DNA of 64,000 nt from Dendrophyllia cribrosa (lineage: Eukaryota; Cnidaria; Anthozoa; Scleractinia; Dendrophylliidae): contig JAJLRJ010000002.1 of assembly GCA_024195265.1 (NCBI GenBank), positions 52,793,907 to 52,857,906 on the forward strand, in the 5' to 3' direction. The notes under the pieces were generated by a model, which was given only the letters and a program-made list of their open reading frames with translations, did not search any database and was not told the origin of the DNA. Of this stretch, positions 32,198 through 45,123 are shown one piece after another. Both the position numbers and the translations under genes were made by a program. Every line of letters begins with the position of its first letter. The first letter of the stretch is position 1.

Positions 32198-32611
32198 GGG
32201 AGGGGGGGGGGGGAGGGGGGTACTCAACAAAGTTTTGTACGGGGATGCTCCGCCCCGAGGTCCAAACCCTTACCCTTTCATATACCGTTTTTGACAGAAA
32301 AGGTACCCCTTTCATATACCTTTCATTGAAAATGGTACCCTCTTTCATATAGCCTTTACGTGCATCTGTTCGATATATTTTGAAAGGCGCTTTTTATAAT
32401 ACTTAAATCACAGTTTTCCCTACGTTTATACTTCAACTCGTGTTTTCGCTTCCCTTTCCTATTCTTCGTGAAATCCCTACCCTTTTCATATACTTCAACT
32501 CGTGAAATCCCGACTCTTTCATATACCTCCAGCCTCAAAAAGGTACCCCTTTCGGGCGGAGCATCCCCGTATAGCCCATTATAGGGAGTACCCCCCCCCC
32601 CCCCCCCCCCG
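32198..32611. mobile_element. 414 bp TIR element with 11 bp target-site duplication and internal short repeats
   Basis: The 11-mer ggcttggttcc flanks it (32,187-32,197 and 32,612-32,622). Ends share gtacggggatgctccgcc in inverted orientation, behind G-rich / C-rich runs. The interior repeats ctttcatatac and aaaggtacccctttc motifs several times. It resembles an abundant coral MITE family from memory. Glycine-rich open frames here are translations of the C/G runs. Confidence 0.8.
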
Positions 32612-32622
32612 GGCTTGGTTCC

Positions 32623-34152
32623 TGAAGATGGCTCGTTCCCTGAATTCTCTGCCTTTCTTATTAGCTTATAGTCTGTGGTAGGATAATTTACTTCACAATT
32701 CTCCATAACCTGGGCTCAGTTGTTTAAAGGACGATTTTACCAATCCAGGATTAGCATTCAAGTGGTGGTCTTCGAGTGTCGTAAAACGTCTAAAACCAAA
32801 ACCAATCACGAAGGCGAGTAAAAACAATTTTCAAAGTGGTTTACAAGTCAATCAAGAAGAAAACAAAGGCCAATCGTGAATAACTAGCCAATCAAATATA
32901 GCTTTAACCGTGAAATAGTTACTAAGTGCGTAGACACTAGTAGACACTATTAGACACTAATTCCACTGTTTTCTTTTGTTTAGTTTTAGCTCATTTTGGC
33001 TAATTTTGATTAATTACTAGATACTGTTTCACGGTCTTACGAAAATCACTCTAAAAGTTGATTTATATATATTATGCCTCCGGCATTATATAACAGCTAA
33101 TCAGGCCGCAGTTGAACATGGGAATCCATATACATTGTTGCTTCTCCAACCGGGTGGCCGTCTGGTCAAATTTGATTGCATATTTGCTCGTGTCCTCAAT
33201 TTTATTGATGAGAACTTTGTCCGCCATTGGTTGGGGTGAAAAGAAAATCACTCTATATAAAGGACTTGGCTAATTTCAATCCCAGGGGGTGGGGGAATAG
33301 AAGTCAGAGAGTTTTGGTCTAAAATAGAGTATCATTCAGCCGGGAAACGTATCAGTGGTATGAAGATAGAATTTCTAAAAAGTAGCGAGTCTTGGATGAG
33401 GTAGGGATTTTTGGTATCTAGTCTAGAATAGGGTTGCAAAATGTTGAACGTGGTCAGGTGTTTTGTTTCTCTTTAAGGGTATACAAAATGCAATAATACA
33501 TTTGTATAACTGCAATTGCTGCAACTGATATTAAAAAAAGTTTAAATATCTCCTTTTTTTAGGATTTAATTGAAATGTATCATTTTAATAGGCTTACATA
33601 CAACGAACAGGTAAGTCACGTCATGGCTGCATAGAAGGGAGGTTTCAATAATAAAGTAGACATGTCTGTGGTTGACTAAAGAAACGAGACAACAGTTCAA
33701 TAAAGACAGTCAGTGGTAGCCTTATTGATTTTATTGCCTAGACGGCTAAGTGGTAATCATAAGGAGACAATTACATTATATAAATAGAAATAAAAGAGGG
33801 TTTCATAGAAGAGGGAGGTAGGAAAAAAAAGGGGGGGGGGGGGGGCTGCTTACTATAACCCTTAAGGAAAAACGGGACAAGACAACAAAGTTGTTCAATA
33901 ACTAACTAGGGTGAGAGTTTCAGAGTTCCAGCGGCACAACCGCCACCCAAACATATACCGAGCACTGCGATCCCCTCCGGGATTTCAATTCATTAGCTGG
34001 TTGCTCTTCTCACAGAATGTGACGGTCATTTTGTGTGAATTCGATGGATTTTATTGTGCCAGCGGTGGTCTGTTCAGCCGTGGAAACTGCGGAGTTGGTT
34101 TGTTAGATTAAACTTTGTGTTTCGCTTCATCTAAGCGCGATTGTGCTTCTAA
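32623..34152. other. Non-coding, nothing recognised
   Basis: Contains a short tandem stretch of tagacacta-type units (32,930-32,965) and a 15-nt G run near 33,831-33,845. No gene recognised. Confidence 0.45.
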
Positions 34153-34285
34153 GCTGAGTATTTTGTCACCGTAAAATATGAAAAAAAGCTGATGTTTCGA
34201 GTGCTATCCTTTCGTCAGAACAAATGATGAAGGACTAGAGCTCGAAACGTCAACTTTTCCAGGTTTTTTTACTGTGGCTAATTTA
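34153..34285. mobile_element. Small fold-back repeat (~130 bp)
   Basis: gctgatgtttcgagtgctatcc and ggactagagctcgaaacgtcaac are inverted around a loop of about 20 bp. The outer flanks (gtcaccgtaaaat / tttttactgtggc) also pair. No coding capacity. Confidence 0.6.
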
Positions 34286-34469
34286 CCTTATCAACTCGGT
34301 TGATGAAACCAATTTTTTATGTTTCATTCCCCCGATCGACGCAGAACCACTGACAATTTCTTCAGAAACAAACCCCCTTTTCTTCATTTAAGTATTCTGT
34401 TGACGCATTCGCACCTAATTGCAGTGTCCTCGATGACATTTGTTCTTGAGTGTAGAGCTTCATATGGTA

Positions 34470-34840
34470 TTAAACTAAACGGCCAATGTTACGTATTTTA
34501 GCATCACTCTGAGAGGCCAAAAAACACATTTTTATCAAACGGAAACCTAAAAAATAATAGGCCAGTTCTGTTCACCTTGACAAGCCACTATAATTGCATG
34601 GAAACCATAAACGGGTGTCTATGGCTACGGATAGCCAGGATAGAAAAGGGTTGCAACTTAAAAAATTTGGCCCATGTTTTCAATTTCTTCCATGGTGTCT
34701 TCGAAAAATAGTTTAAGAACCGATTATGGTTTTTGTTCTTCCTTCGAAGAATCACTTGATAATGCCCAATTGGTGTTGTAGGCGCATTTAACAGTTTCGT
34801 CTAAAAAAAAAACTAAATCATGGTGAGATTTCCCCTTTAA
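34470..34840. mobile_element. Degraded TTAA-flanked MITE of the 26,295 family
   Basis: TTAA at both ends. Interior landmarks are shared with the 26,295-26,692 family: ttagcatcactctgagaggcc, ccaaaaaacacatt, ggatagccaggatag, gttgcaactt and the right end tttccccttTAA. The left terminus is altered. Confidence 0.55.
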
Positions 34841-35335
34841 ATGCCGATAAAGAAAGAAAATGGTAATTCTTTATTTGTTTAGCTCGGCCTTAAAATCATT
34901 TATATAAAATACAGACAACTTTATGATCTTTATAATGAACTTTATGATCAACCACTACGCACAATGTCTTAGCGATGCCATGATTATAAATGAACCTATG
35001 TCGAATAAATGATAAAAAAGTTCTTAAAAATATCGGGGGTTTGAAGGAACAGCATCCAGGCCGATGTGTAGTATTTTCACGATTATGGCCAGGAACTTGC
35101 TTTATCCCTCAAACGTACACGCAAACTTACACACCCTGCGTGAGAGCTGCGTGGTATCTGCCAAACTACTCAGGTAAATTAATGCAAGGGCCTCTAGTTG
35201 TAACGCCCAAAAGCTACGGGGGTGGTCTATCTCAAGAGGCTTTAGTCACGAGAACTCAATACTTTAAAAGAGTAAATAGCAAGTGTGGTCCTTTTATCAA
35301 GAATAACATATATTCAAATTAGGTCTCGTGACTTA

Positions 35336-36286
35336 ACCCTGTTCAGACTGGGGGGGGGGGGGGGGGGGGGGGGCTTTTTGAACCTCCCCTCCAGTAAAAT
35401 TGTGATAACTCTTACACCGAAATAGCTATGAGGCTGAAATTTTCTGACTTTTCCTAGAATTTATCTAGGGACATTTTGGTATCCATAACATGTCAGTGTG
35501 ATTAACCATGTTGCCATGGCAACCGGTTTTTGACACATAGGTTTTCAAAATATTAAAATATGGTGATTTTTTTATTTTAAGATCTTGTTCTTTGACTTAT
35601 AGTGCATTTTCTTGTTAGAATAGTTTTTTCTTGGGACTAGTTCTTGAAAGATATCAAAAATTTTTAACATCAAATATTTGGGGGGAGGGGTAGGTAAATT
35701 TTTGCTCACTTTTACTTATAGACAAACATTTTGTACTATTTATTAAATAACGCTTCTAAGTTCATTGTTTGCATAATAGACATTAGTTTGATACGTGTTT
35801 TATACATTCTGATCCTTTTCTCTTTTAGATAGTTTTTAAATTTTAATTTAAACAAACAAAAAGAAAATCCAAGATGGCGGATCCAAGATGGCGGATCCAA
35901 GATGGCGGACAATAATTTCAAAATTATAGTTTTATCGCTTTTTATTGCTTTTACTCGCTTTACAAGTGTGTCCTTGTTTGTATTTATTATGTTTTAATAT
36001 TAAAGAGATGATTTTACAGTTATATTTGATATTTTAAGTATCTGGATGGAAAAATATCAAAGAAACGTCGGAAAAACAAAAAATGACGTCATTGTGACGT
36101 CATAATTGGGTGTGGCAGGTCAAAACTGGGTGTGAGGTTTCCTTGTATGGAGGTGAACATTGTGTGAAAATTTCATGGTCCTAGCCTTACTGGTTCCAGA
36201 GATATAGAGGGGGGTCCGAGGGGTCCGAGGAGCCCCCCCCGCCCTCCAGTCACGGATTGCCTAAAAAAGCCCAGTCTGAATAGGGT
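35336..36286. mobile_element. Copy 2 of the TTA-flanked TIR element
   Basis: Matches 400-1340, but 951 bp long. Its terminal G run is 24 nt instead of 15. It carries the X-box at 35,510-35,523 and the three 14-mers at 35,868-35,909. Confidence 0.75.
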
Positions 36287-36809
36287 TTATACAGCCACAA
36301 AATCCAGGAAAAAACTTTGAGAAAAGATGGCAACAGTTTATACCGATCATAATCAAATATTATTGCCACCAGATAAGTCCCAAGAACAACAACAAAAAAT
36401 CTGCGGTTGGCCTTTGTTGATTATTTCATCAAGTTTGAAAATAAACGGTTATTTGTACTAGTACCCAGTCCCCCGAAAAAGTAATTTATTATTTTTTCTG
36501 TATTTTTTAAACTAATCTTTAAAATGCTAAGCGCAGAAATGAAGTACAACATTATAGCCTTAAAATCATAAAACTTCTGGCAGCCTCCAGGTATTGGTGA
36601 AAAGTGTTGCCATTTTGCTTGAAATATTTTTTACCTAAAAATAACCCTGACAGGTCACGTGACCTAATTTTGCACATAATCTGCGTGATAAAATGTCCAA
36701 AACTTGCAAAATCTTTAGTCTACCAAAGATTTGAGTTCTCCTGACCAAGGCCTCAGAAGATAGGCCACCGCCTCACTGTTTTGAGTGAAATAGCTGGAGG
36801 CCCTTGCCT

Positions 36810-37373
36810 TTAAAGTGCCCCTGTGATCAAATTTTTGATTTTTATTTTTTTACATTTTCGTGTATAATTAGACTTTCTTACTCATCTTGCCAAATTTCAA
36901 TCCATTACGAACATCAGAAGTCATTTTATTTTAACATTTATTTCCGAGAATTTACGGCCGCCATTAATCAACCTTGTTCCAAGGCTTGGTTGCGAATGGG
37001 AGAAAGTGACGTCAAAGACTCAAACATACCTCACGGGTTGAAATTACTGAATAACAATCAGCATAGAAAATTGCACGAAGAACAAGTCCAAAGTTTTTGT
37101 TGCTTTTCGTGTGATTTTCAATACTTATTGTTATTATAATTTCAACCCGTGAGGTATGTTTGAGTCTTTGACGTCACTTTATCCCATTCGCAACCAAGCC
37201 TTGGAACAAGGTTAATTAATGGCGGCCGTAAATTCTCGGAAATAAATGTTAAAATAAAATGACTTCTGATGTTCGTAATGAATTGAAATTTGGCAAAATG
37301 AGTAAGAAAGTCTAATTGTACACGAAAATGTAAAAAAATGAAAATCAAAAATTTGATCACAGGGGCACTTTAA
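36810..37373. mobile_element. Copy 2 of the 564 bp fold-back element
   Basis: Same TTAA ends, arms and spacer as 1864-2427, with no difference that I noticed. Confidence 0.8.
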
Positions 37374-37917
37374 ATTTACCTGAGTACTTGGAATCATTTA
37401 ATTAATTTTTATCCAATTATATTTAGTTGTATATCCGATGACATTTGGCATTACTACATGGAAATTCAGTAACAGACATTTCGCTATTTTGGCGTGATAT
37501 TGTCCCTTTTCCCGTCAAATTTCAGCCTGATGCTTTTTTAAGCTTCTCAAGGTAGGCTTCTCAAAGAGCCAGGTAAGTTCTTACATAGGTAAGTTATAAA
37601 GGTTCAAAGTTGGCCCAGGAACTTCCCCAACCCCCTCCAAGAGGACTTGAACAGGATTAAGCATCCTTGAGAGTTTCTATTTTCCTTTAATTATTAATAG
37701 CGGGGCACTCGCCGGGCCAAAGGCCCGGCTGCGCAGCCCCATACTCATAGAACCTACAACTAGCCCGTCATGGTCATGGCTAGCGGAATGTTTCGCGGGC
37801 GCGCGTGTGCCCGCCGCCCTCCGCCGTCGCGCAGGTAGCTCCGTCGCGCAGGACTAGCTCGCGGGCGCGTATGACGTCGCAAAACATGCGCGTACGACGT
37901 CATGTTGAAACCAAAGC

Positions 37918-40725
37918 TAAGTCACGAGAGGACGCACTTAACAATGAAATACATGATTTAGAAAAGGAAATTGAAGGAAATAACTCTTTAAAAGAGGAAC
38001 AAAAATCGTATTTATTTCAAAAGATGGAAACCCTTAAGAGCGAGCTAGAAAAAATCATTGAGCATCGCACAAAAGGAGCAATCTTACGATCTAGAACTCG
38101 ATGGCATAATGAGGGGGAAAAAAACACCAAATACTTCTTGAATCTTGAAAAACGACACTATAAACAAGGTACAATAAGCCGCATAAAGAAAGGCAACAAT
38201 GAATTCGCTACAACTGATAAAGAAATCCTTCATGAATGCAAGACCTTTTATAAAGACCTTTACTCTTCTAAGATAACAAATAATTCATCCTCCTCAGAAG
38301 CTGAAGCTTTTTTCTTAAGAAACGAAAGGCGTTTAAGTCAAGATGAAAGTGAAACAATTGAAGGTCAGCTAACAGAAGCGGAATGCTCAAACGCACTAAA
38401 AGATATGGAACCCGGCAAAACTCCCGGCACAGATGGTCTTCCTTCGGAATTTTATGATACTTTCTGGTCAGATATTTCGGAACCTCTCTTAAACGCTCTA
38501 AATCACGGATTTGCGACCGGTCAGCTCTCTGTCTCTCAAAGAAGAGGTATTATAAAACTTATTCCTAAATAGAACGATGAACTCTACTACATACGTAACT
38601 GGAGGCCACTAACACTCCTAAACTGCGACTATAAGATAGCGGCAAAAGCCATCGCACACCGCATTAAAAAGCACCTTCCGAATCTCATAAATAACGATCA
38701 GACTGGATATCTTAAAGAGCGCTATATAGGTGAAAATATACGCTTAATTGACAGTGTGATTAACTATGCAGCCAAAAAGAACATTCCAGGCCTTCTCCTC
38801 TTCCTTGATTTCGAGAAAGCTTTTGATACACTGGAATGGCCCTTTATAGAAAAAACTTTACTCTCCTTTGGTTTCGGCCCTTCTATTCTCCAATGGTTTA
38901 AAACCTTCTATCAAAGTTCGGAAAGCTGTGTTTTGAATAATGGCTGGGCAAGCGACTTTTTCTCTGTCCATAGGGGTGTTCGGCAGGGCTGTCCTCTCTC
39001 TCCATATCTTTTCATCCTTTCAGTCGAGATTCTCGCTAACGCGATCCGGAAAAACTCTGATATTAAAGGTCTACGTCTCAAAGGGAACGAGATTAAATTA
39101 AGTCAATACGCCGACGATACCACTCTGATTCTTGATGGCTCCGAAAAATCTCTTACCAAAGCTCTCGACATTTTAGAATGTTTCGCCAAAATTTCAGGTC
39201 TCAAACTAAAAAGCAAAAAAACAGAAGCTTTATGGATCGGTTCATGTACTGGCACAGAGGAAAAGCTCTGCCCGGAACGAAAATTCAATTGGCAAAAAGG
39301 CAAAGTCAAAGCACTTGGTGTATGGTTTTCAACAGACCCAGAGCTAACTATCACCCTCAACTTTTCGGAAAAATAGAAAAAATCCGAAATTGTCTGGGCT
39401 GTTGGTCAGTACGCAGACTCAGTCTAATCGGAAAAATTACAGTTCTAAAAAGCCTTATTGTTTCTCAAGTAACTCATCTCTTGATGGCTCTTCAATCAAA
39501 CAAACTTATTATTAGAGAATTAAATGATCTTTTCTTTGACTTCCTTTGGAACGGCAAAGGGGACAAAATTAAACGAAACGTAATAATAAGGGATCTTCAA
39601 AATGGAGGCCTCGAAATGATAGACATCTCATCTTTTAACAAAGCTCTAAAATCCATCTGGATAAAGAAATATCTCGACGAAAATTGTAAGAGCAAATGGA
39701 AACTTTTCTTTGACTTTGAAGCAGATAACCTCGGAGGCCCTGCTCTTTTTAGCAATTTAAATATGGCAGACACTAAAAAAATATCGAAAACTCTAAGCCC
39801 GTTTCTAAAAGAGGTTATAGAAATTTGGACTGAATTAAATTATCAAGAAAAAATAACGTCGACCGAATCCTTTTTTGCACAAAGCTTATGGCAAAACTCA
39901 CTGATTAGAATTATGAACAAACCGGTCTTCTATAAATCTTGGTATCAAAAAGGGATTTCTTCTGTTAGTCAACTCATCAAAGAGAAACCAAATGTTTTTT
40001 TTTTACGGTAGCAGAATTTGAAAATAAATATTTCATCAAAGTTAACCCTCGCACTTTCTACGGCATAACATCCTCTATCAAAACACTCTGGAGAACCCAA
40101 AAACCGAACATAAAAAACAACGAGACAAAAGAAGAAACTTTTTCTAACGGCCATGAAAGCAACCAAAAAACCAAGCAGACTAGCCTATCAACGACTATTA
40201 GAAGGGAAAACCAATCTCCCAATACCCAGTCAGCAGAAGTGGTGCAATGAATTTCAATGCGATTTAAAATGGAGCGTCGCTTATCAGATTGCAAAAAAAT
40301 GTACAAAAAGCACAAAACTTATTGAATTTCACTTCAGATATTTACATCAATCTCTGACCACAAATATATCTCTATTCAAAATGGGTTTCAAAGAGGATGA
40401 TAAATGTACCTTTTGCCAAGAAGAACCTGAAAAAAATCTTCATCTGTTTTGGTCTTGCAATAAAACACAATTCTTTTGGAAAACATTTGATTCTCTTTTA
40501 AAATATCGTAACTTTGTCCCACAAAACCTCGCTCTCGACAAAACTCTAGCTCTGGGTCTAAAATCAGATAAATCGAAACACAAAAATAGTATTAATTTCC
40601 TTTTTTTATTGGCTAAATTCTTCATTTGGATCTGCAGATGTAAGGAGAATCTCCCATTTATAGAAAGCTTTAAAGCTTATCTCAAACTATACAAAAACGA
40701 TTTTGAACCACTACCCCTAGGGTAA
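37918..40725 (+). pseudogene. Copy 2 of the LINE ORF2 remnant
   Basis: Shares the in-frame TAG (38,570-38,572), the frameshift near 39,360 and the intact YADD box. It differs by a few substitutions, for example AAT to AAA in the thumb (N to K, near 39,210) and an ATT for AGT codon near 39,510, and has a 10-T rather than 9-T run near 40,000. Shared lesions show that the element was already dead before the copies separated. Confidence 0.92.
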
Positions 40726-41138
40726 CTATGATTGTTTCTCTCCAAACTTTCTCCTGACATCTTTCTTTCACCGTGTTGTTTTTTTCTATCGTACCTTTTG
40801 TTTTTCTTTTTTCAGCAAAGACGTATCTTTTGTTTTTCACCGGCCTGTCTTCCTTTGAGGCTCCTAAACTGCTCTATAATCGCACTTGTAACCTCTTTCT
40901 TATAACTGGTAGTTTTTTTTTTATTAATATATTTTTTGTTTTTGTTTGTTTGTTTTTGTTTTGTTTTTGTTTTTTTGTGTGTGTATATGTGTTTTGTAAG
41001 CTAAAGGTACGTAAGGCTAAGGGTAATGTAGTAACATGTAAGTAAATAATGTGACGTAATTTAGCTTTAATTTGTAAGTAGTTTTGCATTTTAGTGTCAA
41101 TAAAAATAAATAAAAGAAAAAAATAAAGAAAAAAAAAA
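37918..41138 (+). mobile_element. Copy 2 of the truncated LINE
   Basis: Flanked by the same 11 bp duplication (37,907-37,917 and 41,139-41,149). The A-rich tail differs in composition from copy 1 (aaaaataaataaaag), showing that homopolymer-rich parts change fastest. Confidence 0.92.
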
Positions 41139-42704
41139 GAAACCAAAGCGAGGCTTTTTTTTCGCGCGGTTACACGGCCGAATGTCACGTCAGCTGGGAA
41201 AACACTTTGATGTTTTGCTGTGTTTACTGAGCGGATAAAACGGTTTAAATTAAAGTCGTTATTTTTCTTGCATTTTTTCGTGGTTTACTATTCAAGACAG
41301 GGATACTAATTAAGGGATACTCAGAAGCCGCTTTAGTGGGAAAAACAGAGCTTTCAGGGATAAAATCTTGCTTCGAGGAACTATATACGTTTTTAGCAAT
41401 GCGAGAGATGGGTTCGTTTTACGGATTTCAGCACCAAAGCGGAGATTTAAAGAATTTCCAAGCACAGTAGTCGCCGGAGGGACTTAAAGGTAAAACAAAT
41501 TACATTTTTCGATGGGAATTTATCTTGATATCAATCTGTGATTGACTTTTTGTTTGTGTTCTCGTTAGTTTTGGAGAATTGTTTTTAAACGTGTAGCTTA
41601 AATTCAGTTGTATTAATTTCTTGAATTTCATCGAAGACACGGCTCGGCCTCGATGCGCGTTTTGCGTTTTGCTTTTAAACATAAACTAATGGAGATTTGA
41701 ATAAATTTTTTCGAAAGAAGATCGTGTTGTCCATTTTTATGTGTTTGTTCATTCATTACATAGATTGAAAAGCGATTTTATGAAACAAAACAAGACTTAG
41801 ATTTTATACTCGCGTCGCCTTATGCAAATATGTTTGTGTATTTTTGCAATTTTGGTTTTCAAATCAGTTTCTCGGGCATTTTGTGACAAGCAACAAGTGT
41901 ATTTTATTCGGAAAATAGTCGTAATAGTTATTCTAGACGGAGAAAAAGTTGTTTTTGTGAACTTTTGTACGGTCTAAATGTACTGTGCAGACGGTCGGGT
42001 AACAAGCTTAAGCTTACTGTTTTTGAGAATTGCTAAAATTGAAAAATAGCCCGGTCGTCAATCTTAATTCCGACCTTTCACTTAAGTTAAGTTTCATCTT
42101 AGTTAAGCTTGTTCAGAGGGTCTTCAGAGGGCAACGCTGTTAGGCCAAGCCTATCTATATATATTATTTAATTAACATCTCACAAGCTTACACATTTCAC
42201 AAGCTTACACTTCATACTACACCTACACTAGTACATAAGTTACTTACTAAAAAAAATACTTTTCAAACGTTACTTAAAACACAGACTACTTACACTTCAT
42301 TTAACATACCTCAGTCGAGAGAACAACACTAGTGCTGTTTACATGATACTTTACCCTATTTACATAAAATATTTCCACATAAGAATAACATGTCCGACTG
42401 GGTGCCCTTGCTTCGGTTTTCAGTATCTACATGACCTTTGTTTCAGTTAAAATTGGAGTTCTAATTATTTCTCTGAGGGGGGGAGGGGAGTTTCTATTTT
42501 ATAGCCCACGTACAGACGTCTGCTTTTCCATCCTTCGAAGTCTGCGCACAGCCTACCATTTTTTCCCGCTCTTTACTGAAACGACCTTAATTTTTCCTGT
42601 TTTAAAATATGCAGCAGAAGACCGAAGAGGGCAGGGGAACCCTTTATAAAGTGTCCCATGATCGGAAGCTCCATACGGCTCCTTAAAGACTGACTTCTTC
42701 TTCA

Positions 42705-43755
42705 TTTAGGATGCCAAAAATTGTAGAAATCGGTTAAATCTTTGCTACCAATAAGCGAGATTAAAAAATGCAACCAATGCGCCAACTTTGAAAGCATAAT
42801 ACGTGCACAGGAAAGCCACGGTTAGCACTTAAGCACAGACAGCGATGAACTGAATGAGAAGCCGATGTTGGTGTAAAAAGGTTTGCACACAAGAAAGATG
42901 TATTCGTCTGAATGAATGATCTTTTCGCGCCCAAAAGGGCCCACAGTGCTGTTAAAGAAAGTGCAGCTGCATTCATTACGGAAATAAAAATAGTTTACCT
43001 TGTTACGGTCTTAAAACCCGGTGTTAACAGCTGGGCCACTTTATCTACCCCAAACACGCTTGGATCCGCATTGTTTTTAGAAACAGCTCCGCCGTGATGC
43101 AAAGAGGGAGTGCAGAATAGCGCCAGATTAACTTGCTAATCTACAAAGTAAGTCACTAGGCTCGACTACTTCAAGAACGGTCAAACAAGAGAGCCGCAAT
43201 GCCAAACAACAATTGGAAAGATGCTTCTCTGTTATGAAATTTTAAACAGGGTTCTATTCAAAACTATCAATTACGCTAAATTAGATATTCCTGTACAAAT
43301 ATTTGGTAAAATAAAAAAAATACTAGAGGCCTAAACGTTTGGGGGTATTGTAAAACTTGATGCAGGATGCGCAAACTGACAGCGTGAGAACAAATCCAAA
43401 GAAGGCTATTACTGTTATGCTGATTCCAGTGGTGTTTGTCAGCGTGATGTTGATGATCGGTTAAAGTTTTGTTTTGTCTCTGGCTCACACTCTATGCAGC
43501 GGTTAAATCCGTAATCACGGTACTGATAGTTCCATGTGGGCACTTTTTACAGTCTCGACAGCATGGCGTGATGGGTGCCTTCATGGTGCAGGTAAGTATT
43601 CGGATGCATAGAAAGACTTCCGGGCTGGGAATAATGAGTTTCATTGCAAGCTGGAGGCATCTTTCTGAAGTTTTGGTGTTGTCTTGATGTCCCACACTCC
43701 ACCCGTAATCTTTCGGCGAGCTTCAATTGATCTGCGCTGGAAGTTTGTCAGTAAC
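42705..43755 (-). pseudogene. Copy 2 of the class C receptor relic
   Basis: Same broken minus-strand fragment as 7760-8810, with the same missing segments and stops. Confidence 0.88.
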
Positions 43756-44212
43756 AGATAGTAACAGATTACTATGGTAACGATGACCATGACTTGTTCA
43801 ACAACCACTGGGCATTTCTATGATACCATTATTGTAACATCAACTGATAAGAAAGTGCTGGAAGTTGCTAAAATTAAAGAATTAAGGAGCTACGTCAGGG
43901 AGATTGACATTTTTGGCTCAAAACTGCCATTTGTTAAACACGAAATGATATATTTTATCTTATTTTATTAGCTTCGCAGAGGAACAAATGAGAAGCTAAC
44001 ACAAATAAATGACATCATGTAGTAGATAAATTGCCTGGGTGACCGCAACAGCGTGGAGCCAATTACTGCGCCGCCTGTTCCGTAACTTCTAGAATAATTA
44101 TTAAAGATATGGCTGTAAAACTTGAAGTAGTACGTCAAAAATTGTTTGAGTTTAAGTGAATAAGAAGCAAAGGACCGCGAACGAAAATGCTGCCGGTGTA
44201 CCTAGGATCTGT

Positions 44213-44657
44213 AACAGATCATGTCGTTGTCCATCCTCGGAGACCCAGGGGCAGTTAGTCGGGGAGGGACGAAGTAAAAACTCGGCAAAAATCAGCGCGA
44301 CGAAAGTTTTCAAGAGCAAGCGAACGAGCCCCTGGGTTTCTATACTTACCGAACCAGTTCCACGACCATTTGAAATGGGCAGAAAATTTCTGGCATTGTA
44401 TTTTTCTGCCCAATCAGCGAGCTGCATCTATCGCGCCATTTTCGTGCCTTCTTACACGAAGATTGTTTTTTCTTGATCGCCATTGCGTTGCTCGTTCAAC
44501 TTGCTTGGAAAGTTTCTTAAAACAAATTATGGCCTCAAAGCCGAGAATAATCGCGCGATTCAGCGTGGCCGCATCGAAATCAAACACTCACTGTCACATT
44601 CGAATGTATTCCTTTCAACTCGGTAAGTTGTTTTTATGGTAGATTCGAGAAACAGTC
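44213..44657 (-). repeat. Copy 2, nested inverted repeat, left arm
   Basis: Equivalent to 9268-9712. The 14 bp deletion is shared. Confidence 0.85.
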
Positions 44658-45123
44658 TGCATTTCGTGGTGAATCCCACGCCAAAGATACACTAAAAGTT
44701 TTCGAAATCTACGCCATGCAGAGTTCTATGAAACCTGAAAAATGAATGAATCACTGATCACAAGCCGGAATACTATACCTCAAAGACTGCAATAGTACGC
44801 CGCAGCCCTTTGAAAACCACGTCATAAAAAGATACACACGAAGTGGACACTGACGCTCGAAATCATTAAAACTGTTTGGTTGACCAAAAACAAAATTCCC
44901 CTGTTTTATTACCGGGCAGTGGATAGCTAATCTCTAACAGAAACTTTCCATGTAAAAGAATATTCCTTTACAAGGCCAAGCGGTTAATGTTCCTGACTTG
45001 CTTTTCGTGTGAATTTTAAAAAGAGGTAAGCTTAAGCTTATATATTGTAACTTCAGCTTAAATAAAAAAAATTGAATTAACAGCTCTTAAAATGTCTTAG
45101 TAATGATTGACCCAGCTTCTCTT

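Noticed and set aside
32356..32706. Glycine-rich 116-codon open frame (minus strand)
   Set aside because: The glycines come from the C run at the transposon end. The frame spans element and flank, with no other sign of coding.
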